Source of the DNA: Anoxybacillus mongoliensis
Lineage (GTDB): Bacteria; Bacillota; Bacilli; Bacillales; Anoxybacillaceae
Direction of reading: 5' to 3'
Length of the DNA stretch: 64,000 nucleotides
Assembly: GCF_014201515.1 (NCBI RefSeq)
Contig: NZ_JACHEQ010000001.1
Span: forward strand, 310,001 to 374,000
Shown: one piece after another, positions 43,173-51,670 of the stretch
How positions within the stretch are numbered: the stretch's first letter is position 1
Layout: every line of letters begins with the position of its first letter
Position numbers and translations under genes: made by a program
The notes under the pieces: model-generated
Database searches by the model: none
Seen by the model: only the letters and a program-made list of their open reading frames with translations
Told to the model about the DNA's origin: nothing

Positions 43173-44285
43173 ATGGCTGAGCTTCGTTTAGAACATGTGT
43201 ATAAAATTTATGACAACAACGTAACAGCTGTAAAAGACTTTAACTTGCACATTAAAGATAAAGAATTTATCGTTTTCGTCGGTCCATCAGGTTGCGGAAA
43301 ATCAACAACACTCCGAATGATCGCAGGACTTGAAGAAATTTCAAAAGGCGATTTTTATATTGACGGGAAACGAATGAATGACGTTGCGCCAAAAGATCGC
43401 GACATTGCGATGGTGTTCCAAAACTACGCGCTTTATCCACATATGAGCGTATATGACAACATGGCGTTTGGATTAAAATTACGCAAGTTCCCAAAAGATG
43501 AAATTGATCGTCGTGTTCGCGAAGCCGCGCGCATTCTTGGTCTTGAGCAATATTTAGATCGCAAGCCGAAAGCATTATCTGGCGGTCAGCGTCAACGTGT
43601 TGCATTAGGACGTGCGATTGTACGGGATGCAAAAGTGTTTTTAATGGACGAACCTCTTTCCAACTTAGATGCCAAATTGCGTGTCCAAATGCGCGCAGAG
43701 ATCGCAAAACTTCACCAACGTTTAGGCACAACAACCATTTATGTTACACACGATCAAACGGAAGCAATGACGATGGCGACGCGCCTTGTCGTTATGAAAG
43801 ACGGAGTCATTCAACAAGTCGGTACGCCAAAAGAAGTGTATGAAAAACCAGAAAATATTTTCGTCGGTGGATTTATCGGTTCACCAGCGATGAATTTCTT
43901 GCGAGGGGTTCTACAAGACGGTGTATTCGTTATCGGCGATGTGAAAATTGCCGTGCCAGAAGGAAAAATGAAAGTGCTTCGCGAGCAAGGTTACGTTGGA
44001 AAAGAAGTCATTTTAGGTATTCGTCCAGAAGACTTCCACGACGAGCCTGTATTTCTTGAAGCATCCCAAAATACAAAGGTCAGCGCTCATGTCGAAGTCG
44101 CAGAATTGCTTGGTGCGGAAATTATGATATATTCGCAAATTAATGGTCAAGAATTTGTTGCACGCGTCGATGCACGCACAGACGTCAAAGCAGGTCAAAC
44201 GATTGATCTTGCGTTAGATATGAACAAAGCCCATTTCTTCGACGTCAACACGGAATTGCGCATTCGTTCAAACAATGAAAAATAA
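43173..44285 (+). CDS. msmX: Multi-sugar ABC transporter ATPase MsmX
   Basis: A 370-residue MalK/UgpC-type ATPase. Walker A is GPSGCGKST, the Q-loop NYALYPHMSVYDN, signature LSGGQRQRVALGRAIVRD, Walker B VFLMDEPLSNLDA and H-loop YVTHDQTEAMT. The C-terminal TOBE/MalK regulatory part (residues 240-370) includes GIRPEDFHDEP. MsmX serves several sugar importers in Bacillus, including maltodextrin. Because the mdxEFG operon here has no ATPase, MsmX is its likely motor. AGGAGG precedes the ATG at 43173. Confidence 0.92.
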   Translation: MAELRLEHVYKIYDNNVTAVKDFNLHIKDKEFIVFVGPSGCGKSTTLRMIAGLEEISKGDFYIDGKRMNDVAPKDRDIAMVFQNYALYPHMSVYDNMAFGLKLRKFPKDEIDRRVREAARILGLEQYLDRKPKALSGGQRQRVALGRAIVRDAKVFLMDEPLSNLDAKLRVQMRAEIAKLHQRLGTTTIYVTHDQTEAMTMATRLVVMKDGVIQQVGTPKEVYEKPENIFVGGFIGSPAMNFLRGVLQDGVFVIGDVKIAVPEGKMKVLREQGYVGKEVILGIRPEDFHDEPVFLEASQNTKVSAHVEVAELLGAEIMIYSQINGQEFVARVDARTDVKAGQTIDLALDMNKAHFFDVNTELRIRSNNEK

Positions 44286-44289
44286 TCGC

Positions 44290-44316
44290 TTAGCCCGTTC
44301 TGTTGAGCGGGCTTTT
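44290..44316. terminator. Bidirectional terminator after msmX
   Basis: AGCCCG (44292-44297) and CGGGCT (44308-44313) form a six-pair stem followed by TTTT. Confidence 0.75.
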
Positions 44317-44557
44317 ATTCTTGAATGAATTGAACGATATCGTCATCACAACGATCACAATGAAACAAATGAACACAAATGTGTCGTTTTCTCGTTTCGG
44401 CATATCCATCAACCATCTTCATCGTATCCGTATCCATATACGGACTGTAATCATCGAAATAATCCGTTAATTTTCCCTCATCTTTTAATTTTTCCCCACA
44501 TTGATCACAATAAAAAACGATTGTCCGCAAACCGTTGCATAACGGACAAATATGCAT
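44315..44557 (-). CDS. Small zinc-ribbon protein (80 aa)
   Basis: An 80-residue protein with two Cys pairs at the start (MHICPLCNG and YCDQCGEKL) and another set at the end (HLFHCDRCDDD), with His residues in RKRHICVHLFH between them. The middle is acidic (DYFDDYSPYMDTDT). This suggests two zinc ribbons or one split site. I do not know a named family. ATG at 44557 follows GCGAGGG. Confidence 0.7.
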   Translation of the reverse strand: MHICPLCNGLRTIVFYCDQCGEKLKDEGKLTDYFDDYSPYMDTDTMKMVDGYAETRKRHICVHLFHCDRCDDDIVQFIQE

Positions 44558-44682
44558 ATTCATCCCTCGCTTTGTTATTTTCCATTATCTTTCCCACTTC
44601 ACAAAAAATTACCACATAAAAAAAAGAATAATAACATGTTTTTTCCCCAAAATAGTAGTACAAACAAGCAAACAACATTCGA

Positions 44683-44751
44683 TGGGTTAAGCCAAGTTGG
44701 CAGCGTGAAAAACATCACGCGTTGCTGGTGCAAATCCAGCTAACCCAACCA
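44683..44751 (+). ncRNA. tRNA-like element with encoded CCA end, in the SASP leader
   Basis: TGGGTTA (44683-44689) pairs perfectly with TAACCCA (44741-44747), followed by A and CCA, giving a seven-pair acceptor stem with discriminator and CCA. The T arm is GCTGG-TGCAAAT-CCAGC (44724-44740) with one departure from the T-loop consensus (G for T55). The D loop has the canonical AGTTGGCA, but the D stem is only two or three pairs. The anticodon-like arm GCGTG/CACGC (44703-44720) has an eight-base loop without T33. It cannot decode normally and is best called a tRNA-like or decayed tRNA structure. It ends 30 bases before the SASP start. Confidence 0.6.
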
Positions 44752-44781
44752 TAAAAAAATGTAACGAGGAGATGATTGAAC

Positions 44782-44982
44782 ATGGCTAACACAAATCAAT
44801 TATTAGTATACGGTGCACAACAAGCAATCGATCAAATGAAATATGAAATCGCTCAAGAATTTGGTGTAAACCTTGGACCAGATGCAACATCACGCGCAAA
44901 CGGTTCAGTTGGTGGCGAAATTACAAAACGTCTTGTTGCAATGGCGCAACAACAATTAGGCGGATCTTACACAACTAAATAA
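44782..44982 (+). CDS. Alpha/beta-type small acid-soluble spore protein
   Basis: A 66-residue DNA-binding spore protein that coats and protects DNA in the forespore. The germination-protease site is visible in [10 protein letters not shown], followed by [21 protein letters not shown] and ending with [18 protein letters not shown] at 44782 follows GAGGAG; TTG at 44776 is a less likely start. A forespore (sigma-G) promoter is expected; AGAATAAT near 44623 and CAAAATAG near 44648 are weak candidates. The leader holds a tRNA-like element, and a strong terminator follows. Confidence 0.95.
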   Translation: MANTNQLLVYGAQQAIDQMKYEIAQEFGVNLGPDATSRANGSVGGEITKRLVAMAQQQLGGSYTTK

Positions 44983-44990
44983 CATGGCTA

Positions 44991-45021
44991 AAAACCCCCA
45001 AGCGATTCGTTTGGGGGTTTT
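44991..45021. terminator. Bidirectional terminator between SASP and the cystine transporter genes
   Basis: AAAACCCCCAA (44991-45001) and TTGGGGGTTTT (45011-45021) form an 11-pair stem. Confidence 0.9.
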
Positions 45022-45754
45022 ACTGAATGCGTTTCAAAAACTGTCGTGTCCGATCATGTTTTGGGTGTGTAAATAGTTGCTCTGGATGACCACGCTCAAT
45101 AATCATTCCTTCATCAAAAAAAATCACTTCATTAGCCACTTCGCGCGCAAAACGCATTTCATGGGTGACGACAACCATCGTCATTCCTTCATTCGCCAAA
45201 TCTTTCATCACTTTTAACACATCACCAACAAGTTCTGGATCTAATGCGGACGTCGGTTCATCAAACAACAACACTTTCGGTTCCATCGCAAGCGCTCGTG
45301 CAATCCCGACACGTTGCTGTTGTCCTCCGGATAATTGGAACGGATACATGTGCATATGATCTTTTAAACCGACTTTCGCAAGCAATTGTTCCGCTTTTTC
45401 TTTCGCTTCATGTTTGTTTAGCCGCTTTACTGTCATCGGCCCTTCCATCACATTTTCAAGCGCCGTCATATGCGGGAATAAGTTATACGCTTGAAACACC
45501 ATTCCAGTCAAACGACGAAAGTTAGTTATTTCTTTTTTCGATGGTTTGTTTGCAAACTGAAGTTGTTTCCCATCAATTGTTACTGTTCCTTCATCGGGCA
45601 TTTCTAATACGTTTAAACAACGCAATAACGTCGTTTTCCCTGACCCCGATGGACCGATAATGACAACGACTTCCCCTTTTTTTACAGTTAAATGTACGCC
45701 TTTTAACACTTCATGATTTCCAAACGTTTTGCGTAATTTTTCAACAACTAACAT
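45020..45754 (-). CDS. tcyC: Polar amino acid (cystine-type) ABC transporter ATPase
   Basis: A 244-residue GlnQ-like ATPase. Walker A is [10 protein letters not shown]-loop [17 protein letters not shown], signature [17 protein letters not shown], Walker [17 protein letters not shown] and H-loop VVTHEMRFA. It is the third gene of a binding-protein/permease/ATPase operon that best resembles B. subtilis TcyABC (L-cystine). The symbol is tentative, because closely related systems carry glutamine or arginine. The ATG at 45754 follows AAGGAGAG. Confidence 0.82.
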   Translation of the reverse strand: MLVVEKLRKTFGNHEVLKGVHLTVKKGEVVVIIGPSGSGKTTLLRCLNVLEMPDEGTVTIDGKQLQFANKPSKKEITNFRRLTGMVFQAYNLFPHMTALENVMEGPMTVKRLNKHEAKEKAEQLLAKVGLKDHMHMYPFQLSGGQQQRVGIARALAMEPKVLLFDEPTSALDPELVGDVLKVMKDLANEGMTMVVVTHEMRFAREVANEVIFFDEGMIIERGHPEQLFTHPKHDRTRQFLKRIQ

Positions 45755-45773
45755 CGTAGCTCTCCTTATCCAT

Positions 45774-46460
45774 TTATCGAACGACGTAGCGACTTAGACG
45801 ATTTTCCACATTCCCTTGAATCATTGAAAGGAAAAAGCAAATGACCCAATAAATGAGCGCAGCTTCAGTATAAAGTAGTAAAAATTCATAATTTGTTGCG
45901 GCAATCTCTTGCGCCTTGCGAAACATTTCTGAAACAAGAATGAGCGAAGCAAGAGACGTATCTTTCACTAAACTAATGAACGTATTCGATAGCGGCGGAA
46001 CGGACACGCGGGCAGCTTGTGGTAAAATGATGCGCCGTAACGTTTGCACATCGTCCATTCCGAGTGAATATGCCGCTTCCCATTGACCTTTTGGGATCGA
46101 TAAAATCGCAGCTCGAATAATTTCCGATGCGTATGCCCCAACATTTAATGAAAATCCGATGATTGCGGCAGGCAATGGATCTATCGTTATGCCTACTGTC
46201 GGTAGTCCATAAAAAATGATGAACAATTGCACAAGTAATGGCGTGCCACGAATCGCAGACACATATGCTCGCGCTGTCCACTGCAATCCTTTAATGCTCG
46301 ATAATCGAGCTAAAGCAGTGAAAAGCGCAATGACTAATCCAATAAGAAACGTAATAACCGCAAGCGGAATCGTATATAACAAAGCTCCCTTCGCCAATGG
46401 GAGAAGGGAACTTTGCGCAATATTCATCAATCGATCTAACCGTTCTGGATCCATCAACAT
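45774..46460 (-). CDS. tcyB: Polar amino acid (cystine-type) ABC transporter permease
   Basis: About 228 residues with five membrane segments of the HisM/GlnP type. The conserved region [38 protein letters not shown], seen as the EAA-like block near residue 135, contacts the ATPase. Start choice is uncertain: the frame is open to 46520, inside the binding-protein gene. ATG 46460 directly follows the upstream stop, and ATG 46475 (overlap of 14 bases, GGTGAAG upstream) is also possible. Confidence 0.85.
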   Translation of the reverse strand: MLMDPERLDRLMNIAQSSLLPLAKGALLYTIPLAVITFLIGLVIALFTALARLSSIKGLQWTARAYVSAIRGTPLLVQLFIIFYGLPTVGITIDPLPAAIIGFSLNVGAYASEIIRAAILSIPKGQWEAAYSLGMDDVQTLRRIILPQAARVSVPPLSNTFISLVKDTSLASLILVSEMFRKAQEIAATNYEFLLLYTEAALIYWVICFFLSMIQGNVENRLSRYVVR

Positions 46461-46461
46461 A

Positions 46462-47244
46462 TTATTTAGATACATCTTCACCAAACCACTTTTCTGAAAT
46501 TTTTGCGTATGTGCCGTCATCCATCATTTCTTTCAACGCTTTGTTTACTGCCCCAACAAGTGTATCGCTTCCCTTGCGGAACATGAGACCGCTTTGAGAA
46601 GCATCATTGTGTGTGGCGACAATTTGAATCGGCGCATCTGGTTTTTGTTTTAGAAAATCAAGAACAGATAATTTGTCGTTAATCGTTGCATCCACTCGTT
46701 TAGAGCTTAACAATTCAATTGCTTGGTTAAATCCTTCGACTCCAACGACTTCCGCTCCATACGAACGAGCTAAATCCGCATAGTTACTTGTCATCGATTG
46801 TGCTGCTTTTTTTCCTTTTAAGTCATCAAATGATTTGATTTGTTTGTTTTCTTTATGAACGACAAGAACGGCTGCTGACGTGATATATGGATTAGAAAAA
46901 TCGTATTTTTCTTGGCGATCTGGTCGAATACCGACTTGGTTTGCAATCATATCAAAACGTTTCGCATCTAATCCAGCAAACATCGCATCCCATTGCGTTT
47001 CTACAAATACAGGTTTCACACCGAGACGTTTGGCAACTTCTTTAGCAATTTCCACATCAAATCCTGTTAATTCACCCGTTTTATCGTGAAACGTGAACGG
47101 TGGGTATGTGCCTTCCGTTCCGATTTTTAATTCCCCTTTTTCTTTTATTTGGGCAAACAAATCGTTCTCTTTCTCATTTTGACCGCAACCTGTAAGCAAT
47201 ACTCCGACGATCAACAGCGCGATCAACGATAACCACTTTTTCAT
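46462..47244 (-). CDS. tcyA: Cystine-type amino acid-binding lipoprotein
   Basis: A 260-residue lipoprotein. The signal peptide ends in a lipobox LLTGC near residue 20. The mature part has the family 3 binding fold: [42 protein letters not shown], seen as the opening block, and later [26 protein letters not shown] and [19 protein letters not shown]. The latter resemble B. subtilis TcyA. Substrate is probably L-cystine, by similarity. It is the first gene of the operon; the 80 bases upstream show no riboswitch. Confidence 0.85.
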   Translation of the reverse strand: MKKWLSLIALLIVGVLLTGCGQNEKENDLFAQIKEKGELKIGTEGTYPPFTFHDKTGELTGFDVEIAKEVAKRLGVKPVFVETQWDAMFAGLDAKRFDMIANQVGIRPDRQEKYDFSNPYITSAAVLVVHKENKQIKSFDDLKGKKAAQSMTSNYADLARSYGAEVVGVEGFNQAIELLSSKRVDATINDKLSVLDFLKQKPDAPIQIVATHNDASQSGLMFRKGSDTLVGAVNKALKEMMDDGTYAKISEKWFGEDVSK

Positions 47245-47313
47245 GATAATACCCCCATTATTCTTATCGGTTTTTATGCTTATTCATCGTAATGGAAGTT
47301 GAAGAAGATGTCA

Positions 47314-47340
47314 ATAAAAAAAAGGAGCAAATCGCTCCTT
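47314..47340 (-). terminator. Intrinsic terminator of the CNNM/CorC-family gene
   Basis: AAGGAGC and GCTCCTT (47322-47340) form a seven-pair stem with a five-base loop, followed on the minus strand by TTTTTTT. Confidence 0.8.
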
Positions 47341-47345
47341 CCTTT

Positions 47346-48611
47346 TTATACATTTTCTACAATGGGTTCTCGAATGCGCACAAGCACTTTGCGAATACGG
47401 CGGTTTTCCACTTGGCGAACAGTGACCGTTAATGATTCGTATTCAAACGACTCACCAACGGTGGGGATGCGTTCAAACATTTCAAACACCCACCCCCCAA
47501 GTGTATGAGAAGAACTTTCTAATTCATCAATTCCTAAAATGTCACAAAACTCATCTAGCGGCAATTCAGCATTAAATTCATATTCGTAATCGTTAATTTT
47601 TTGAAACGTTTTTACCGCTTCGTCATGTTCATCCCATATTTCACCGACAATTTGTTCTAGAATATCTTCTAACGTAATTAGCCCAGATGTACCGCCAAAC
47701 TCGTCGATGACAATTGCCATATGCACTTTACTTTTTTGCAATTCAGGCAATAACGTTGATATACGCATCGACTCAACGACAAATAGTGGGGTACGCAACA
47801 ATTGGCGAACGTTTACTTCTTTCCCTTGTACGAGTTGACTGAAAAAGTCGCTTTCCGATAAAATTCCGATGACGTTATCAATATCTCCTTCGTATACAGG
47901 AACGCGCGAATATCGTTCCCGTAAAAAAATGTCGCGAATTTCCTCGATAGGCTGATTCACTTCTACCGCAACCATATCAATGCGTGGTGTGAAAATTTCA
48001 CCAACTAAAATGTCGTTAAAATCGAGCGAACGATGAACAAGTTCTTTCTCTTTATTATCGATTACCCCTTCTTCTTCACTTAAGTTCACCATCACTTTAA
48101 TTTCTTCTTCTGTGACAGAAGGAATATCGGATTGATGACCAACGAGTTTCGAGACAAGTTTTTTTAACATGACAAGCAATGCTGTAACGGGAGTAAATAG
48201 TTGAATTAACATATACAGCACATCGGAAATAAGGAGTGAAAATGACTCCGCATGTTCTTTTGCCAACGACTTAGGCAACACTTCGCCAAAAACTAAAATT
48301 AAAATCGTCATGCCAACCGTACTAACAACCAGACCTGTGCTACCACCAAACAAATCCGTTGCCACTTTGGCTGAAATGGAAGCCGCAGCAATGTTCACGA
48401 TATTATTTCCGACTAAAATCGTAGAGAGGGCTTGGTCGAAGTTTTCTGCAATATATAATGCTTTTTTACTTCCGCGTCGTTTTTCATCCACATAATTTTT
48501 CAAGCGAATTTTATTCACGCTCGAAAATGCTGTTTCTGAAGCTGAAAAAAAAGCGGATAATAAAATTAAAACAACGAGTAAAAAAACTAAACTCAGAGGC
48601 AAATCTCCCAA
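47346..48611 (-). CDS. CNNM/CorC-family (DUF21-CBS-HlyC) membrane protein
   Basis: A 421-residue protein. A DUF21 (CNNM) domain with four hydrophobic segments lies at residues 5-185, including ASETAFSSVNKIRLKNYVDEKRRGSKKA near the start and VFGEVLPKSLAKEHAE. A CBS pair (FTPRIDMVAVEVNQPIEEI and LFVVESMRISTLLPEL) lies at about 205-330. A CorC/HlyC domain is at the end (about 345-420). Members take part in Mg2+ or other cation efflux. The start appears to be TTG at 48611, with AGGAG twelve bases upstream, a long spacing. Several paralogues usually exist, so no gene symbol is assigned. Confidence 0.88.
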   Translation of the reverse strand: MGDLPLSLVFLLVVLILLSAFFSASETAFSSVNKIRLKNYVDEKRRGSKKALYIAENFDQALSTILVGNNIVNIAAASISAKVATDLFGGSTGLVVSTVGMTILILVFGEVLPKSLAKEHAESFSLLISDVLYMLIQLFTPVTALLVMLKKLVSKLVGHQSDIPSVTEEEIKVMVNLSEEEGVIDNKEKELVHRSLDFNDILVGEIFTPRIDMVAVEVNQPIEEIRDIFLRERYSRVPVYEGDIDNVIGILSESDFFSQLVQGKEVNVRQLLRTPLFVVESMRISTLLPELQKSKVHMAIVIDEFGGTSGLITLEDILEQIVGEIWDEHDEAVKTFQKINDYEYEFNAELPLDEFCDILGIDELESSSHTLGGWVFEMFERIPTVGESFEYESLTVTVRQVENRRIRKVLVRIREPIVENV

Positions 48612-48683
48612 TGAACATTCACGCTCCTAATCGAATTAATGGTCATGATTAATATATACGTTAATCATACCAAATTTAGCTGA

Positions 48684-48715
48684 AAAAGAAAACGACCGCG
48701 CAATCTGCACAGTCG
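48684..48715 (-). terminator. Terminator after the 27-codon ORF
   Basis: GCGACTGTGC and GCGCGGTCG pair imperfectly around AGATT on the minus strand, followed by TTTTCTTTTTC. Confidence 0.6.
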
Positions 48716-48718
48716 CTC

Positions 48719-48802
48719 TTATGACTCGATCAACGTTGTACCGATAAAAAAAGTTAAAAGCAATACGTACGTAATATTTAACGTAATCGAAAGTTCTTCC
48801 AC
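48719..48802 (-). CDS. Possible 27-aa membrane peptide
   Basis: A short frame starts at GTG 48802, eight bases after a strong GGAGGGG, and codes for an acidic peptide with one membrane segment (EELSITLNITYVLLLTFFIG, then TTLIES). A terminator follows directly. Signal placement suggests it is translated, but there is no family match I recognise; a small membrane-active or regulatory peptide is possible. Confidence 0.45.
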   Translation of the reverse strand: MEELSITLNITYVLLLTFFIGTTLIES

Positions 48803-48888
48803 TTATCCGTCCCCTCCATCAATATATTTCCCATTTCTATTTTAACAATGGTGGGAACGATTTTGTTTGTCAATGATGTGAACATTTT

Positions 48889-49677
48889 TTACTCATGAAA
48901 CGCCCAATGATTCGTCGGTCCGTGCCCGCTGCCAATTTGCAACGTCTGTTCAACAGCGGCTTGAATGAAACGTTTCGCCACATCTACCGCTTCGTATATT
49001 GTTTTTTCTTTGGCAAGTTGTGCTGTAATGGCGGCAGCAAACGTACATCCTGTTCCATGCGTATGTTTCGTGTCGATGCGCTTGCTTTTCCATTCATAAA
49101 ATTGTTCTCCGTCGTATAAAAGGTCGACAAGTTCATCTCCTTCTCCATGTCCACCTTTCATGACGACGTACCGAACGCCCATGTCATGAAGCTTTTTCGC
49201 TGCTTCTTTTCGTTGTTCCAACGTTTCAATTCGCATATTTGTCAACACTTCCGCTTCTGGAATGTTCGGTGTTAACACATAAGCAAGCGGCAACATATGA
49301 CGTTGCAGTGCTTTTACCGCCTCTTGTTTTAACAGTGGAGCCCCACCTTTTGCAATCATCACCGGATCGACGACAACGCGTATCCAGCCATGCTGTTTTA
49401 TTTTGCAAGCAACTAATTCAATTATTTCTTCACTAAATAGCATCCCCGTCTTCACCGCATCTGGCGATAAATCAACAGCAACGGAATCGATTTGTCGTTC
49501 AACCGCTTCAACAGAAAGCGGATATACTCCTTGTACACCGAGCGTATTTTGTGCAGTTACCGCAGTAATGGCTGACATGCCAAACACACGGAGCTGATGG
49601 AACGTTTTTAAATCCGCTTGAATGCCAGCCCCTCCACCGCTATCCGAACCTGCAATCGTCAACGCTTTATGTGTCAT
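48889..49677 (-). CDS. thiD: Hydroxymethylpyrimidine(phosphate) kinase ThiD
   Basis: A 262-residue ribokinase-fold kinase that phosphorylates HMP and HMP-P in thiamin synthesis. Landmarks are TIAGSDSGGGAGIQADLKTF at residues 6-25, VVDPVMIAKGGAPLL, TPNIPEAEVLT and the anion-hole motif HTHGTGCTFAAAITA. It is the last gene of the thiamin operon, starting four bases after thiF. ATG at 49677 follows GGGGTGAAAG; the frame opens 31 codons further within thiF, without support. Confidence 0.95.
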   Translation of the reverse strand: MTHKALTIAGSDSGGGAGIQADLKTFHQLRVFGMSAITAVTAQNTLGVQGVYPLSVEAVERQIDSVAVDLSPDAVKTGMLFSEEIIELVACKIKQHGWIRVVVDPVMIAKGGAPLLKQEAVKALQRHMLPLAYVLTPNIPEAEVLTNMRIETLEQRKEAAKKLHDMGVRYVVMKGGHGEGDELVDLLYDGEQFYEWKSKRIDTKHTHGTGCTFAAAITAQLAKEKTIYEAVDVAKRFIQAAVEQTLQIGSGHGPTNHWAFHE

Positions 49678-49681
49678 ACTT

Positions 49682-50698
49682 TCACCCCAAATATTGATAA
49701 TATAGCCTCTTCGCTTCTTGAATGTCATTTGTCCCATGAATGAATACACGCCCATCCGAAAAGACAACAAAACGACGCCCGTCCACTGTAAACGAACATA
49801 AATAGTCGTTTTGTTCTACCTGAATTCCGCATTTTTCCAAAAACAAAAGAAGCGTTGTCCACTCTCGCTCTCCTCGACGTGCAGGACGAATTTGTACGGT
49901 TTCCCGTCCACACAACACCGCAAATTTCGTTTCATTTTCGTATTGGAGAGCTGGATAAGTTCTCGTTTTACCGCACGATGGACAATCGTCTTTTTTTAAC
50001 TTGTGCACATCGATCATCCGATATTGTCCTTGCCATATATCAAACGAAACAAGTTTCCGATTCACTTGAGCATGCACGCATATTTTTAACGCTTCAACCG
50101 TTTGATGCGCAACAACCATATGAACGACAGGACTAATAATCCCAACGGTATCGCACGTCGCGTTGCCAAGGGGAACTTCTTCAAGTAAACAACGCAAACA
50201 TGGCGTTTCATTCGGGATAATGACGTAGCTTAATCCGTAACTTCCTACGCACGCCCCATAAATCCACGGCACATCATACTTTTGCGAAACGTCGTTAATG
50301 ATCATGCGCACATCAAAATTATCGGTACTATCTAAGATGATATCGGGTCGTTCACGTGCAACAAAATCATCAAGCAAACGCGCATCTGCATCCGCAACAA
50401 TCGGTTCAACAACCACGTCTCTATTGATTGCTCGCAAATGAACAGAAGCAGCAATCGCTTTCGGCAATTGCTTCGCTGCATCATCTTCCGTATATAGCTG
50501 TTGGCGTTGCAAATTGCTCCATTCAACATAATCGCGATCAATGATTGTTATTTTCCCAATCCCTGCACGTACAAGCGTCTCTGCATTTGCGGCCCCAAGC
50601 GCTCCAGCACCGATAATGAGCACATGTTTTTTACGAATATATCGTTGTCCTTTTTCTCCGATCGGCGCAAACAATTGTTGGCGTGAGTAGCGATTCAT
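49682..50698 (-). CDS. thiF: ThiS adenylyltransferase ThiF (E1-like)
   Basis: A 338-residue enzyme that adenylates the C-terminus of ThiS before sulfur transfer. The nucleotide site is [31 protein letters not shown] (residues 28-58), with the E1 motif [25 protein letters not shown] and the zinc Cys pairs CLRC and CPSC. A C-terminal extension of about 80 residues after the second pair is present, as in other Bacillus members. It overlaps thiG by four bases (ATGA). Confidence 0.93.
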   Translation of the reverse strand: MNRYSRQQLFAPIGEKGQRYIRKKHVLIIGAGALGAANAETLVRAGIGKITIIDRDYVEWSNLQRQQLYTEDDAAKQLPKAIAASVHLRAINRDVVVEPIVADADARLLDDFVARERPDIILDSTDNFDVRMIINDVSQKYDVPWIYGACVGSYGLSYVIIPNETPCLRCLLEEVPLGNATCDTVGIISPVVHMVVAHQTVEALKICVHAQVNRKLVSFDIWQGQYRMIDVHKLKKDDCPSCGKTRTYPALQYENETKFAVLCGRETVQIRPARRGEREWTTLLLFLEKCGIQVEQNDYLCSFTVDGRRFVVFSDGRVFIHGTNDIQEAKRLYYQYLG

Positions 50699-51465
50699 GA
50701 AACGACGCTCATCCCTTCCATCGGACTGCTCGCTGTGGCATACCGCTTTTTCGGAATGCGTCCGGCTTCGTACCCAAGTCTCCCTGCCTCAATCGCAAGC
50801 TTCATCGCTTTCGCCATTTTTACCGGATCTTTCGCACAAGCGACCGCTGTATTTAACAATACTCCATCCGCCCCTAATTCCATTGCCAATGCCGCATCGG
50901 CTGGACCGCCAATGCCTGCATCGATAATGACAGGTACGGTTGCTTGTTCAATAATGAATTGAATGTTCAATGGATTCACAATTCCTTGTCCCGATCCAAT
51001 CGGTGACGCACCGGGCATAATGGCGTGGCAACCGAGTTGCTGCAACCGTTTTGCTAGCACAACATCATCTGACGTATACGGCAAAACGATAAATCCTTCT
51101 TCTAATAACATTTCTGTGGCTTTCAACGTCTCAACTGGATCAGGCAACAACGTTTGATCGCATCCGATCACTTCCACTTTCACCATGTCACAAAGCCCAG
51201 AAGCTTTCGCTAAACGAGCGATGCGCACCGCTTCTTCCGCCGTTTTCGCCCCAGCTGTATTCGGTAGCAGTTTATATTTTGTTATATCTATTTTTTCTAA
51301 AAAATTCGGCTGATCGGATGCAAAAATGTTCATTCGTCGCACCGCAAACGTTAAAATTTGTGCGCCTGACGCCTCTACTGCTTCTTTTTGAATGTCGATA
51401 TTGGGATATTTCCCTGTGCCAAGCAATAAACGAGAGTGAAATGTATACGGCCCGATTTGTAACAT
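50695..51465 (-). CDS. thiG: Thiazole synthase ThiG
   Basis: A 256-residue TIM-barrel enzyme forming the thiazole phosphate from deoxyxylulose phosphate, glycine imine and ThiS-thiocarboxylate. The Schiff-base lysine is in MVKVEVIG near residue 97; other blocks are [47 protein letters not shown] and [28 protein letters not shown]. It begins two bases after thiS and overlaps thiF by four. Confidence 0.95.
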   Translation of the reverse strand: MLQIGPYTFHSRLLLGTGKYPNIDIQKEAVEASGAQILTFAVRRMNIFASDQPNFLEKIDITKYKLLPNTAGAKTAEEAVRIARLAKASGLCDMVKVEVIGCDQTLLPDPVETLKATEMLLEEGFIVLPYTSDDVVLAKRLQQLGCHAIMPGASPIGSGQGIVNPLNIQFIIEQATVPVIIDAGIGGPADAALAMELGADGVLLNTAVACAKDPVKMAKAMKLAIEAGRLGYEAGRIPKKRYATASSPMEGMSVVS

Positions 51466-51466
51466 A

Positions 51467-51670
51467 TTATCCTCCCCCTACAAAATGAACAATTTCAATG
51501 CGGTCACCATCTGCTATGGCTGTATGTTCATAATCTTCTTTCGGAACGATATGCATATTGATTTCCACAATCGCAATCTTTTTATGAATATGAAAATGGT
51601 GCAACAATTGAGCGACTGTACTCACATGTGATGGCAAATGTATTGTCTCACCATTAATGATGCAACGCAT
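51467..51670 (-). CDS. thiS: Sulfur carrier protein ThiS
   Basis: A 67-residue ubiquitin-fold protein ending in VHFVGGG; the C-terminal Gly-Gly is adenylated by ThiF and then carries sulfur as a thiocarboxylate. It has the usual [21 protein letters not shown] start. It overlaps thiO by 17 bases and precedes thiG by two, so translation is tightly coupled. Confidence 0.93.
   Translation of the reverse strand: MRCIINGETIHLPSHVSTVAQLLHHFHIHKKIAIVEINMHIVPKEDYEHTAIADGDRIEIVHFVGGG

Noticed and set aside
44552-44743. 63-codon plus-strand frame across the SASP leader
   Set aside because: It runs through the tRNA-like element, has no ribosome binding site and resembles no protein.
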